Assembly (NCBI RefSeq): GCF_025244825.1
Contig: NZ_CP104263.1
Coordinates: forward strand, 1,426,001 to 1,490,000
From: Arthrobacter jinronghuae
GTDB lineage: Bacteria; Actinomycetota; Actinomycetes; Actinomycetales; Micrococcaceae
Direction: 5' to 3'
Length of the DNA stretch: 64,000 nucleotides
The notes below the pieces were generated by a model. It was not told the origin of the DNA. It saw nothing but the letters and a program-made list of their open reading frames with translations, and did no database searches. Position 1 is the first letter of the stretch. Every line of letters begins with the position of its first letter. Of the stretch, positions 19,047 through 27,329 are shown piece by piece. Position numbers and translations under genes: made by a program.

Positions 19047-19871
19047 GTGGGAGCGAGAACCCAGTATGGCGGCCGGGAGGAGCTCGGCCAGAATTTCCTG
19101 ATCCACCAACCCACTATCCGTTTGGTCACTGGCCTGGTCCGTTCCTCGGGCGGCGGGAGCATCCTCGAACTCGGTGCCGGCGACGGCGCCCTGACCCGTC
19201 CGCTCGCAGCCCTCGGCCGTGACCTGCTGGCCATTGACTTGGATCCAGGCTGCGTAGAACGACTGCAACGGCGTGTGCCCGCAGCACGGGTGCGGCAGGC
19301 CGATGCCCTGACCGTTCCATTTGACCGACCTGTGATTGTGGGCAATATTCCCTTTCACCTGACTACCCCGATCCTGCGCCGTCTGCTGACAACGGGTACC
19401 TGGACCCAAGCGGTGCTGCTGACCCAGTGGGAGGTCGCCCGCAAGCGGGCCGGGGTCGGCGGCGGAACCCTGCTGACGGCCCAAACCTCTCCCTGGTTCG
19501 AATTCGACCTTCGGGGCCGGGTGCCAGCAGCCGGGTTCCGCCCTCGCCCCACAGTGGACGGCGGAGTCCTCTGCCTCCGGCGTCGCAAGGTTCCGCTGCT
19601 GGGACCGCAGGACCGGGCAGCCTACGAGCGGTTCGTGCGCGGCATCTTCAGCGGTCCCGGAGCAGGGCTGGGGGAGATCCTCGGCAGGTATCTTGGGTCC
19701 GCACGGGCCGCACGGACCGCGTTGTCCGCTGCGGGAGTTCCGGTGCAGGCGCTGCCCAGGGATGTAGCCGCCGCGCAGTGGCCGCGGTTGTGGCAGGCAA
19801 CCGCCTCCGCCAAGGGGCCGGCAGGTGAGGCAGGGCTGGCCAGGGCGAATGTGTCGCGGCCGAGCAGGTAG
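19047..19871 (+). CDS. erm: Erm-type 23S rRNA (adenine-N6)-methyltransferase
   Basis: A KsgA/Erm-class SAM-dependent methyltransferase of 274 residues. 'GQNFLIHQ' near the N-terminus, SAM-binding motif ILELGAGDGALT, acidic motif II region 'LLAIDLDP', and the catalytic N-I-P-F at residues 100-103 define the superfamily. The following 'LLTQWEVARKRAG', 'SPWFEFDLRGRVPAAGFRPRPTVDGG' with RR.VPL fit Erm of actinobacteria rather than KsgA. Erm methylates A2058 of 23S rRNA and gives macrolide, lincosamide and streptogramin B resistance. The GTG at 19047 follows GGAG at 19038-19041; GTG 19017 lacks a site. A leader peptide and competing hairpins precede it. The C-terminal tail beyond residue 210 is basic and variable. 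Confidence 0.85.
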   Translation: MGARTQYGGREELGQNFLIHQPTIRLVTGLVRSSGGGSILELGAGDGALTRPLAALGRDLLAIDLDPGCVERLQRRVPAARVRQADALTVPFDRPVIVGNIPFHLTTPILRRLLTTGTWTQAVLLTQWEVARKRAGVGGGTLLTAQTSPWFEFDLRGRVPAAGFRPRPTVDGGVLCLRRRKVPLLGPQDRAAYERFVRGIFSGPGAGLGEILGRYLGSARAARTALSAAGVPVQALPRDVAAAQWPRLWQATASAKGPAGEAGLARANVSRPSR

Positions 19872-20061
19872 CGAGGCTTCGGAATCGGGACGGACAGGAT
19901 CCGCAGGATCGGCAGGGCCACCTCCGACGCCCGCGCACGCCCCGATTATTACCTCCTGCCCGCACAAGCCGGAAGCAGTACTTGTAAATCAGTGCCACAC
20001 CGGGCCGGTTACGGGTAGGCTGATACAGCAGGTAAGGCAGAAACAGTCATCGGAACCGGGT

Positions 20062-20096
20062 CAGCCAGATATTTTTGGCTGATCAGTTTTCTTTTT
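20062..20096 (+). terminator. Possible terminator before garA
   Basis: Stem CAGCCA / TGGCTG with a nine-base A/T-rich loop is followed after four bases by a T-rich run (TTTTCTTTTT). It lies 190 bases past erm and just before the GGGGAGG ribosome-binding site of the FHA gene, so it could instead belong to the leader of that gene. Confidence 0.4.
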
Positions 20097-20112
20097 GGGG
20101 AGGAAATTGCAC

Positions 20113-20583
20113 ATGGCGGGCGAGCAGTACAGCGCCGAACGAGCGGGCAACCGACGGGCGCCCAGCGCGGAAGACACTACATCCATCAGTCTTCCCCCGA
20201 TGTCCGATGCCGCATCCGTCGAGCCCAAGTTGACTCCGGACGAGCGAGCCGCCGTCGCGGCCCTCCCTGCGCGCTCAGCCCTGCTGATTGCCCACAGCGG
20301 TCCGAACGCCGGTGCGCGCTTCCTGCTGGACCAGGACGTCACCACTGCCGGACGGCACCCCAACGCAGACGTTTTCCTCGATGACGTCACTGTTTCACGC
20401 AAGCATGTTGAGTTCCGCCGCACCCCCGAGGGGTTCCGCGTGGTGGACTCCATGAGCCTGAACGGCACGTACGTCAACCATGACCGGGTGGACAGCGTGC
20501 TGCTGCGTACCGGGAGCGAAGTGCAGATCGGTAAGTTCCGACTCACTTTTTACGCTGCCCGCCCCGCAACTGCCGGAAACTAG
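20113..20583 (+). CDS. garA: GarA/OdhI-like FHA-domain protein
   Basis: A 156-residue phosphothreonine-binding regulator. The C-terminal two thirds are an FHA domain with all ligand-contacting marks: GRHPNADVFL, SRKHVEF and NGTYVNHDRV. The N-terminal tail carries E-D-T-T-S, which corresponds to the E-T-T-S phosphorylation site of mycobacterial GarA and corynebacterial OdhI with Glu/Asp variation. In those proteins, unphosphorylated FHA protein inhibits 2-oxoglutarate dehydrogenase and phosphorylation by a Ser/Thr kinase turns it into a self-bound inactive form. A PASTA kinase gene is in this window (35910). GGGGAGG lies nine bases before the ATG at 20113. ftsR follows, as in mycobacteria (Rv1827-Rv1828). 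Confidence 0.88.
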   Translation: MAGEQYSAERAGNRRAPSAEDTTSISLPPMSDAASVEPKLTPDERAAVAALPARSALLIAHSGPNAGARFLLDQDVTTAGRHPNADVFLDDVTVSRKHVEFRRTPEGFRVVDSMSLNGTYVNHDRVDSVLLRTGSEVQIGKFRLTFYAARPATAGN

Positions 20584-20607
20584 GCTCAGGCCCCGGCGTA
20601 GGGCAGA

Positions 20608-20613
20608 TAAGGT
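20608..20613 (+). promoter_or_regulatory. Putative -10 element for leaderless ftsR mRNA
   Basis: TAAGGT (TAnnnT) ends exactly seven bases before the ftsR ATG. No ribosome-binding site is seen in that gap. This is the geometry of leaderless actinobacterial transcripts. Confidence 0.4.
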
Positions 20614-20620
20614 AGTAGAC

Positions 20621-21370
20621 ATGTCAGCATCACAGTCCGTCAGGCGCACCACCGGACCGGAACGGCTGCGCGGCAGGGTGCTGAATATCGGCGAGGTCCT
20701 GAGCGAGCTAAGCACGGACTTCCCTGCCATCAGCGCGTCCAAGATCCGTTTCCTCGAGGAAAAGGGTCTGGTGACGCCGCAGCGAACGGCCGCCGGTTAC
20801 CGCAAGTACAGTCCGGCCGACGTCGAGCGCCTTCGGTTTGTGCTGGCACTGCAGCGGGACCAGTACCTGCCGCTGAAGGTCATCAAGGATTATCTGGATG
20901 CGATTGACCGGGGGGAGCGGCCCGAGTCGCTTCCCGGCGGTATGTCCCTTGCCCCGCGCGTTGTTTCGGACCAGCTGGCCGGAGAGCTCGCGGCCCGTTC
21001 CCATGCGCGGACCCTGACCTTCAACGAACTGGTCAAGGAATCCGGCGCCACCACGGAATTGGTGCACAGCCTGGTCAGCTACGGGCTGATCACCAGTGCC
21101 GAAGAGAACTATGACGAGCATGCGCTGAAGGTGGCGAAGGCCTGTGTCCAGCTGGAGGCCCACGGCATCGAACCGCGCCACCTGCGTCCGTTCCGGGCGG
21201 CCGCGGACCGTGAGCTCGGACTGGTTGAACGCGTGGTTGCGCCCGTCGCCTCCCGCCGGGACGTCGCCTCGAAGGCCCGCGCCGCTGAGACCGCCCGTGA
21301 GATCAGCGACCTGTGCCTGAGCCTGCACAGTGCTCTGGTGCATGGCCAAATTGCGCGGATGGAGGGCTGA
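20621..21370 (+). CDS. ftsR: MerR-family cell-division regulator FtsR
   Basis: A 249-residue MerR-type regulator, orthologous by order and sequence pattern to M. tuberculosis Rv1828 and C. glutamicum FtsR, which activates ftsZ. The N-terminal winged helix-turn-helix reads 'LNIGEVLSELSTDFPAISASKIRFLEEKGLVTPQRTAAGYRKYSPADVERLRFVLALQRD', spread over residues about 22-80. A second helical effector-like domain follows from about residue 130 (TFNELVKESGATTELVHSLVSYGLI). The ATG at 20621 is preceded by TAAGGT and no ribosome-binding site, suggesting a leaderless mRNA. Its likely target, a palindrome resembling MerR operators, lies in front of ftsZ at 59119-59139. Confidence 0.87.
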   Translation: MSASQSVRRTTGPERLRGRVLNIGEVLSELSTDFPAISASKIRFLEEKGLVTPQRTAAGYRKYSPADVERLRFVLALQRDQYLPLKVIKDYLDAIDRGERPESLPGGMSLAPRVVSDQLAGELAARSHARTLTFNELVKESGATTELVHSLVSYGLITSAEENYDEHALKVAKACVQLEAHGIEPRHLRPFRAAADRELGLVERVVAPVASRRDVASKARAAETAREISDLCLSLHSALVHGQIARMEG

Positions 21371-21371
21371 G

Positions 21372-21866
21372 ATGCAGGAAGTAGAAGTTGTCGGCGTGCG
21401 GATCGAACTCCCGTCCAACCAGCCGCTGGTCCTGCTCAAGGAAATCAACGGCGAACGGCACCTGCCTATCTGGATCGGTGCCCCGGAAGCCAGTGCCATT
21501 GCCTTTGTGCAGCAGGGAATCGTTCCCCCGCGCCCCATGACGCATGACCTGCTGGTGAACCTGATTCACGCCCTCAAGCGCGAAGTGACACTCGTCCGGC
21601 TGATCTCCGTGGAGGACACCGTGTTCCACGCGGAGATTGTCTTCGAGGACGGAACCGCCGTGAATTCGCGGGCATCGGACGCGATTGCGGTTGCCCTGCG
21701 GATTCCGTGCCCTATTTACTGCGCCGACGAAGTCCTCAATGAGGCCGGCGTCCGCATTGCCGATGCCGATCCCGAAGACGAAGAAGAGCAGGACAACGCG
21801 GAGCAGGAGATGCGCCAGTTCCGCGAGTTCCTGGCCGACGTCGAGCCCGAAGACTTCGAACGCTGA
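21372..21866 (+). CDS. Bifunctional nuclease family protein (DUF151)
   Basis: A 164-residue protein of the bifunctional nuclease (BFN) family, homologous in position to mycobacterial Rv1829. Marks are 'RHLPIWIGAPEASAIAFVQQG', 'RPMTHDLLVNLI', and 'SRASDAIAVALR'. Plant and bacterial members show DNase/RNase activity, but the cellular role is unclear. The C-terminus is acidic (ADADPEDEEEQDNAEQEM). The ATG at 21372 overlaps nothing but starts one base after the ftsR stop, so the two are coupled. GGAGGG just upstream is the ribosome-binding site. Confidence 0.88.
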   Translation: MQEVEVVGVRIELPSNQPLVLLKEINGERHLPIWIGAPEASAIAFVQQGIVPPRPMTHDLLVNLIHALKREVTLVRLISVEDTVFHAEIVFEDGTAVNSRASDAIAVALRIPCPIYCADEVLNEAGVRIADADPEDEEEQDNAEQEMRQFREFLADVEPEDFER

Positions 21867-21917
21867 GCAGTTGTCCACGTATGCCTCCGACACGCTTCGG
21901 AAAAGTTCCCGGCATCT

Positions 21918-21946
21918 TTGACCTTGGTGCCCGTCGGTTCTAACGT
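21918..21946 (+). promoter_or_regulatory. Putative promoter of the second MerR gene
   Basis: TTGACC (21918-21923) and TAACGT (21941-21946) are separated by an ideal 17 bases. Transcription from here would give a 5' leader of about 100 bases before the GTG at 22057. Confidence 0.5.
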
Positions 21947-22056
21947 CGAAGAATAGAGTTCCCATTGCACCGGGGGAGTTCTCGGGGCACACTGAAGAAA
22001 CCCCGACAGCTCCGGCCTGTGCCGACCCCCAGGGGAACCGTTACTAGGAGGCACAC

Positions 22057-22644
22057 GTGAGTCCGAAAGGCGATGCCGGCGAACACGCCGCAGCACCGGG
22101 GAGCATCCCTTCCCAGAGCGCCCAGGGCTTGCTGTTCACCGAGGACCTGCCTCTTCTCGACGAAGACGCTGGCTACCGCGGCCCTACCGCCTGCAAGGCT
22201 GCAGGGATAACTTACCGCCAGTTGGATTACTGGGCACGCACCGGGCTTGTGGAACCTGCGGTACGAGGTGCCGCCGGTTCCGGCACGCAGCGCCTCTACG
22301 GTTTCCGCGACATCCTGGTCCTGAAGGTCGTTAAGCGACTGCTGGACACCGGCGTATCACTCCAGCAGATCCGAACAGCCGTTGAGCACCTGCGTGAGCG
22401 CGGGGTCGAGGACCTGGCGCAGATCACCTTGATGAGCGACGGCGCCAGCGTTTACGAGTGCACTTCCGCCGACGAGGTCATCGACTTGGTCCAGGGCGGC
22501 CAGGGAGTCTTCGGCATAGCCGTGGGCCGCGTCTGGCGAGAGGTTGAGGGCAGCCTCGCGCAGTTGCCCAGTGAGCACGTCAACGAGCAGGACTTTCCCG
22601 GAGACGAACTGAGCCAGCGCCGCATCGCCCGCAAAATCAGTTAG
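22057..22644 (+). CDS. MerR-family regulator, Rv1830-like
   Basis: A 195-residue regulator with an N-terminal MerR helix-turn-helix after a 40-residue tail: 'GYRGPTACKAAGITYRQLDYWARTGLVEPAVR' and 'RLYGFRDILVLKVVKRLLDTGVSLQQIRTAVEHLRERG'. Position after garA-ftsR-BFN matches Rv1830 of M. tuberculosis. The C-terminal half (DEVIDLVQGGQGVFGIAVGRVWREVE) is typical of this subgroup; no ligand is known to me. The GTG is preceded by a perfect AGGAGG. An 18-bp duplication that includes the stop codon region follows (22636-22671). Confidence 0.87.
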   Translation: MSPKGDAGEHAAAPGSIPSQSAQGLLFTEDLPLLDEDAGYRGPTACKAAGITYRQLDYWARTGLVEPAVRGAAGSGTQRLYGFRDILVLKVVKRLLDTGVSLQQIRTAVEHLRERGVEDLAQITLMSDGASVYECTSADEVIDLVQGGQGVFGIAVGRVWREVEGSLAQLPSEHVNEQDFPGDELSQRRIARKIS

Positions 22645-22671
22645 GCCACGCAGATCAGTTAGGCCACACCG
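22636..22671 (+). repeat. 18-bp tandem duplication over the MerR stop codon
   Basis: 22636-22653 and 22654-22671 share ATCAGTTAGGCCAC and differ only in the last four bases. The stop TAG lies in the first copy and another TAG in the second. Confidence 0.7.
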
Positions 22672-22706
22672 CTCGAGTAGGGCACGCACAATACAGACCA
22701 TTAACG

Positions 22707-22746
22707 CTGAAGGGCATCCCCGCGGGGATGCCCTTCAGTGTTTGTT
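22707..22746. terminator. Bidirectional terminator, MerR gene / orphan ParA
   Basis: A perfect 32-base palindrome, arms CTGAAGGGCATCCCCG and CGGGGATGCCCTTCAG, is followed by TGTTTGTT. It sits between two convergent genes and can serve both. Confidence 0.9.
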
Positions 22747-22771
22747 CAGCTGCTCTGTGGCCTGACCGGCG

Positions 22772-23614
22772 CTAGGCCACCGGGCGGCGCATCACGCGGT
22801 TGCGCACGCTGCCGGAATCCATCAGGTTCTTCATCAGGGCATCGAAGGTTCCGGCTGCCTGCTTGGCCGATTCGCCCGGCCAGTGGTGCACCGAATGGGC
22901 GGCACCCTGGATCTGCTGCCAGTTCGCCTGTTCTGCAATGGTGGGTGTGAGGAGCAGGTCACCGAACATCTGCTTCATTTCAGCAAGCCGGAAAACGTGC
23001 TCGTTGGAGCTGGGCCGCACCCGGTTGGCGATGATTCCGGCGGGGGCCAGGTTCGGAGCGAATTCCTCCCGGAACAGTTCGAGCGCGCGCATGGTCCGCT
23101 CGGTGCCGGCCACCGAGAACAGTCCCGGCTCCGCTACCAGCAGCACCCGGTTGCTGGCGGTCCAGGCCATCCGGGTGAGGCCGTTCAGCGACGGCGGGCA
23201 GTCGATGAGGACCAAGCCGTATCCGGACACCCGGGACAGCAGGTTGGTCAGGCGTCGAAGATCGCGCTTGCCAAGGTCCGGACGGTCGTAAATACCGGAG
23301 TAGGCCGAGCCCATGGCAACATCCAGGACGGCCTTCTTGCCGTCGGAATCCTTCGCAAGGCGGCGGGCGTTCGCCACCCAGCCGCTGGGGACTACGTGGT
23401 CCGAAAGCTGTGCCCGACGGGCCGTCCGGAGCATCTCGCCGATTCCGAGCTGGTTGCCGGCGCTGACACCCAGGCCGGTAGTGGCATCGGCGTGCGGGTC
23501 CAGGTCCACGACGAGCGTCGGAATGCCGGCGGCCAGCGCTGCGGATGCCAGACCGAGGGTGACGGAGGTCTTGCCGACGCCGCCCTTCAGGCTGCTGATG
23601 CTCACTACTTGCAC
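22772..23614 (-). CDS. Orphan ParA-family ATPase
   Basis: A 280-residue P-loop ATPase of the ParA/MinD class with deviant Walker A SLKGGVGKTSVTLGLASAA at the very N-terminus, 'PTLVVDLDPHADATTGL', and Walker B-like 'LVLIDCPPSLNGLTR'. It has no adjacent parB and is clearly distinct from the parA at 511. In related actinobacteria a ParA-like gene of this kind is found next to pyruvate carboxylase; its cargo is unknown. A GTG at 23614 was preferred; a TTG at 23626 is the alternative and has AGG only three bases away. It is convergent with the MerR gene and divergent from pyc. Confidence 0.82.
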   Translation of the reverse strand: MQVVSISSLKGGVGKTSVTLGLASAALAAGIPTLVVDLDPHADATTGLGVSAGNQLGIGEMLRTARRAQLSDHVVPSGWVANARRLAKDSDGKKAVLDVAMGSAYSGIYDRPDLGKRDLRRLTNLLSRVSGYGLVLIDCPPSLNGLTRMAWTASNRVLLVAEPGLFSVAGTERTMRALELFREEFAPNLAPAGIIANRVRPSSNEHVFRLAEMKQMFGDLLLTPTIAEQANWQQIQGAAHSVHHWPGESAKQAAGTFDALMKNLMDSGSVRNRVMRRPVA

Positions 23615-23872
23615 TTGATGAACCAAAACCTAACGTGTCTAGGGATCACTGGACGCTGCTGACTCATTCTATGTGACGCACACCCGTTACCTTGGCAGCG
23701 GGCTTTTGCAGGGGTGGCGATTAGACTGGTGCAAGTGTGATGTCCAACACGGCAGCTCCGGAGTCCGCCCCCGGCGGGGTTCCGGTACGCCTTGGGGTTT
23801 GCCTCTTGTGCCGTGGGTAAATAATGGCGGTATCTGTCCGGGTGCCCCATCCGCAATTGATCCAGGAGACCC
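23615..23872. promoter_or_regulatory. Divergent intergenic region parA-like / pyc
   Basis: This 258-base region must hold promoters for both divergent genes. An A/T-rich TAAATAAT at 23818-23825 is a possible -10 region for pyc, with TTGGGG at about 23792 as a poor -35 (spacer about 20). Nothing else stands out. Confidence 0.25.
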
Positions 23873-26800
23873 ATGTTCTCGAAGATTTTGGTAGCGAACC
23901 GGGGCGAGATCGCCATTCGCGCCTTCCGCGCCGCGTATGAACTAGGTGCCAAGACCGTGGCCGTGTTTCCCCATGAGGACCGGAATTCCATCCACCGTCA
24001 GAAGGCCGACGAGGCTTACCTGATCGGGGAAGAGGGACATCCGGTCCGGGCGTATCTGGACGTGGACGAGATTATCCGGGTAGCCAAGGAATCCGGCTGT
24101 GACGCCATCTACCCCGGTTACGGATTCCTTTCCGAAAACGCGAACCTCGCGCGGGCTGCGGCCGACGCCGGCATTACCTTTGTGGGTCCCGCGGCGGACA
24201 TCCTCGAACTGGCCGGCCACAAGGTCCATGCCCTGAACGCGGCGCGGAAGGCAGGCATCCCGGTACTGCGCTCCACCGAGCCGAGCGACGACGTCGAGAA
24301 GCTGCTCAGCGAGGCGGAGGACATCGGGTTCCCCATCTTCGTCAAGGCCGTTGCGGGCGGCGGCGGCCGCGGCATGCGCCGGGTGGACACCGCGGACAAG
24401 CTGCCCGAGGCGCTGCAGGCGGCCATGCGGGAGGCTGAAACAGCCTTCGGCGATGCCACCGTGTTCCTGGAGCAGGCAGTCCTGCGTCCCCGGCACATTG
24501 AAGTACAGATCCTTGCCGATGCGGACGGCAACATCGTGCACCTGTTCGAACGTGACTGCTCCCTGCAGCGCCGCCACCAAAAGGTGGTGGAGATAGCGCC
24601 GGCGCCCAATCTGGATGAGAACATCCGCCAGGCCCTGTACCGGGACGCGGTGAAGTTCGCCAAGGCCCTGAACTACGTCAACGCGGGAACCGTGGAGTTC
24701 CTCGTGGACACCGTCGGCGAACGCGCCGGCCAGCACGTGTTCATCGAAATGAACCCCCGCGTCCAGGTGGAACACACGGTCACCGAGGAAATCACCGACG
24801 TCGACATTGTCCAGTCCCAGCTGCGGATCGCGGCCGGTGAGACGCTGGCCGATCTGGGCCTGCAGCAGGACGAACTGCAGATCCGCGGTGCCGCCCTCCA
24901 GTGCCGCATCACCACCGAGGATCCGGCCAACGGGTTCCGGCCCGACGTCGGCCGGATCACCGCCTACCGTTCCGCCGGCGGCGCCGGGGTCCGGCTCGAC
25001 GGCGGCACCGTCTACGCGGGCGCTGAAATCAGCCCGCACTTCGATTCGCTGCTGGTCAAGCTGACCTGCCGGGGACGGACCTACCCCATAGCGGTCAACC
25101 GGGCCCGCCGGGCGCTGGCCGAGTTCCGGATCCGCGGCGTCGCCACCAACATCTCCTTCCTGCAGGCGGTCCTGGATGATCCGGACTTCGTTGCCGGCGA
25201 CGTAGCCACTTCGTTTATCGAGGAACGCCCCGAACTGCTCAACGCCCGCGGCTCGGCGGATCGAGGTACGAAGCTGCTCAACTGGCTCGCCGATGTCACC
25301 GTTAATAAGCCCTACGGCGATCCCGTTGCGCACATCGACCCGGCGGAGAAGCTGCCCGCCGATCTGCCGGCTGCCGTGCCGGGGTCCCGGCAGCGGTTGC
25401 TCGAACTCGGCCCCGAGGGTTTCGCGGCGGACCTGCGGCAGCGGACCGAACTGGCCGTCACCGACACCACTTTCCGCGACGCCCACCAGTCGCTGCTGGC
25501 CACCCGGGTGCGGACCAGGGACCTGACCGCGGCTGCACCCGCGGTAGCGGCCCTGACTCCCGAGCTGCTGTCCGTGGAGGCCTGGGGCGGTGCCACGTAC
25601 GACGTCGCCCTGCGGTTCCTGGGCGAGGATCCGTGGGAGCGGCTGGCGGCCCTCCGGCACCAGCTGCCCAACATCTGCATCCAGATGCTGCTGCGCGGAC
25701 GGAACACGGTGGGCTACACCCCGTATCCCACTGAAGTCACCGAAGCCTTCGTGGAGGAGGCTGCGGCTACCGGCGTCGACATTTTCCGTATCTTCGACGC
25801 GTTGAACGATGTCTCGCAGATGGAGCCTGCCATCCGGGCCGTCCGCAAGACCGGCACCGCGGTCGCGGAAGTGGCCCTCTGCTACACCGGCGACATGCTG
25901 AGCCCCAACGAGGACCTCTACACGCTGGACTACTACCTGGACCTGGCGCAGAAGATGGTGGACGCAGGCGCCCACATCCTGGCCATCAAGGACATGGCAG
26001 GCCTGCTGCGCCCCGCGGCGGCCGCCAAGCTGGTCGCCGCACTGCGGGAGCGTTTCGACCTGCCCGTCCACCTGCACACGCATGACACTGCAGGCGGCCA
26101 GCTGGCGACCCTGCTGGCCGCTGCCGAAGTGGGAGTGGACGCCGTGGACGTTGCCAGCGCGCCGCTGGCGGGCACCACCAGCCAGCCGTCCATGTCCTCG
26201 TTGGTCGCCGCGCTGACCAACACCGAACGGGACACCGGGATCAGCCTGGACGCTGTGGGTGCGCTGGAACCGTATTGGGAGGCCGTGCGGCGGGTCTACG
26301 CGCCGTTCGAATCCGGGTTGGCGGGTCCCACCGGACGCGTGTACCGCCACGAGATTCCGGGCGGCCAGCTTTCCAACCTGCGTCAGCAGGCGATTGCCCT
26401 GGGACTGGGGGAGCGGTTCGAAGCCATTGAGGACATGTACACCGCCGCGGACCGGATCCTGGGCCGTCTGGTGAAGGTCACGCCGTCGTCGAAGGTGGTG
26501 GGCGATCTGGCCCTCCAGCTGGTCGGCTCCAACGTTTCCCCGGAGGACTTCGAGGAGAACCCGCAGAACTACGACATTCCGGATTCCGTGATCGGCTTCC
26601 TCAGCGGTGAACTCGGCGATCCGCCCGGAGGATGGCCGGAGCCCTTCCGGACCAAGGCGCTGCAGGGCCGCAAGGTCAAGGCGCGCGACGTCGAACTGAG
26701 CGAAGTGGACAAGGCGGGACTGCACGCCGATTCCGCTACCCGGCAGGAAACCCTGAACCGGCTGCTCTTTGCCGGCCCGGCAAAGGAGTTCGCAACCGTC

Positions 26801-27271
26801 CGTGAAACCTACGGAGACGTTTCCGTACTGGAAACCCGGGACTACCTGTACGGGCTGCGGCGCGGGGAAGAACACGTCATCGAACTGGAAAAGGGCGTGC
26901 GGCTGATCGCAGCGCTGGACGCGGTGTCCGAGCCGGACGAAAAGGGCATGCGTACGGTCATGACCACCCTGAACGGGCAGATGCGTCCGGTCTCGGTCCG
27001 GGACCGCAGCATCGAAAGCACCACGAAATCGGCGGAACGGGCAGATCCGACCGAGGCCGGGCACGTTGCGGCTCCGTTTGCGGGTGCAGTTACCGTCACC
27101 GCCAAGGAAGGTGCAGAGGTCGCCGCAGGGGAAACCGTCGCCACCATCGAGGCAATGAAGATGGAGGCCTCCATTACGGCCCCGGTTGCCGGAACGGTTG
27201 AACGGGTCGCCATCTCCCGGGTGGAGCAGGTCCAGGGCGGGGACCTGCTGCTGGTCATCGCTCCGAAATGA
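23873..27271 (+). CDS. pyc: Pyruvate carboxylase
   Basis: Biotin-dependent anaplerotic enzyme converting pyruvate, bicarbonate and ATP to oxaloacetate. All domains of the single-chain form are present in 1132 residues: biotin carboxylase (residues 1 to about 450; KAVAGGGGRGMR, EMNPRVQVEHTVTEE), carboxyltransferase (from about 525; DTTFRDAHQSLLATR, 'CYTGDMLSPNEDLYTLDYY', 'THDTAGGQ'), the PYC/OADA domain, and the C-terminal biotinyl domain with acceptor Lys1096 in EAMKMEAS. AGGAGA directly precedes the ATG. It is the only anaplerotic gene visible here and appears monocistronic, with mycothione reductase starting 58 bases later from its own promoter-like element. Confidence 0.97.
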   Translation: MFSKILVANRGEIAIRAFRAAYELGAKTVAVFPHEDRNSIHRQKADEAYLIGEEGHPVRAYLDVDEIIRVAKESGCDAIYPGYGFLSENANLARAAADAGITFVGPAADILELAGHKVHALNAARKAGIPVLRSTEPSDDVEKLLSEAEDIGFPIFVKAVAGGGGRGMRRVDTADKLPEALQAAMREAETAFGDATVFLEQAVLRPRHIEVQILADADGNIVHLFERDCSLQRRHQKVVEIAPAPNLDENIRQALYRDAVKFAKALNYVNAGTVEFLVDTVGERAGQHVFIEMNPRVQVEHTVTEEITDVDIVQSQLRIAAGETLADLGLQQDELQIRGAALQCRITTEDPANGFRPDVGRITAYRSAGGAGVRLDGGTVYAGAEISPHFDSLLVKLTCRGRTYPIAVNRARRALAEFRIRGVATNISFLQAVLDDPDFVAGDVATSFIEERPELLNARGSADRGTKLLNWLADVTVNKPYGDPVAHIDPAEKLPADLPAAVPGSRQRLLELGPEGFAADLRQRTELAVTDTTFRDAHQSLLATRVRTRDLTAAAPAVAALTPELLSVEAWGGATYDVALRFLGEDPWERLAALRHQLPNICIQMLLRGRNTVGYTPYPTEVTEAFVEEAAATGVDIFRIFDALNDVSQMEPAIRAVRKTGTAVAEVALCYTGDMLSPNEDLYTLDYYLDLAQKMVDAGAHILAIKDMAGLLRPAAAAKLVAALRERFDLPVHLHTHDTAGGQLATLLAAAEVGVDAVDVASAPLAGTTSQPSMSSLVAALTNTERDTGISLDAVGALEPYWEAVRRVYAPFESGLAGPTGRVYRHEIPGGQLSNLRQQAIALGLGERFEAIEDMYTAADRILGRLVKVTPSSKVVGDLALQLVGSNVSPEDFEENPQNYDIPDSVIGFLSGELGDPPGGWPEPFRTKALQGRKVKARDVELSEVDKAGLHADSATRQETLNRLLFAGPAKEFATVRETYGDVSVLETRDYLYGLRRGEEHVIELEKGVRLIAALDAVSEPDEKGMRTVMTTLNGQMRPVSVRDRSIESTTKSAERADPTEAGHVAAPFAGAVTVTAKEGAEVAAGETVATIEAMKMEASITAPVAGTVERVAISRVEQVQGGDLLLVIAPK

Positions 27272-27316
27272 GTACCGGCTTCACCGGTGCGAAATGATCG
27301 GTGGACTGTGACTGCA

Positions 27317-27322
27317 TAGACT
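27317..27322 (+). promoter_or_regulatory. Putative -10 element for leaderless mtr mRNA
   Basis: TAGACT (TAnnnT) ends seven bases before the GTG start of mtr, with no ribosome-binding site recognisable apart from GAAGAG. No good -35 is seen. Confidence 0.35.
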
Positions 27323-27329
27323 GAAGAGC

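Noticed and set aside
18747..19967. 406-codon minus-strand frame over the erm region
   Set aside because: No recognisable motifs, covers leader, hairpins and erm; the forward Erm motifs are clear.
23942..27064. 1040-codon minus-strand frame inside pyruvate carboxylase
   Set aside because: High-GC codon bias leaves the antisense frame open; the forward frame is an unmistakable full-length Pyc.
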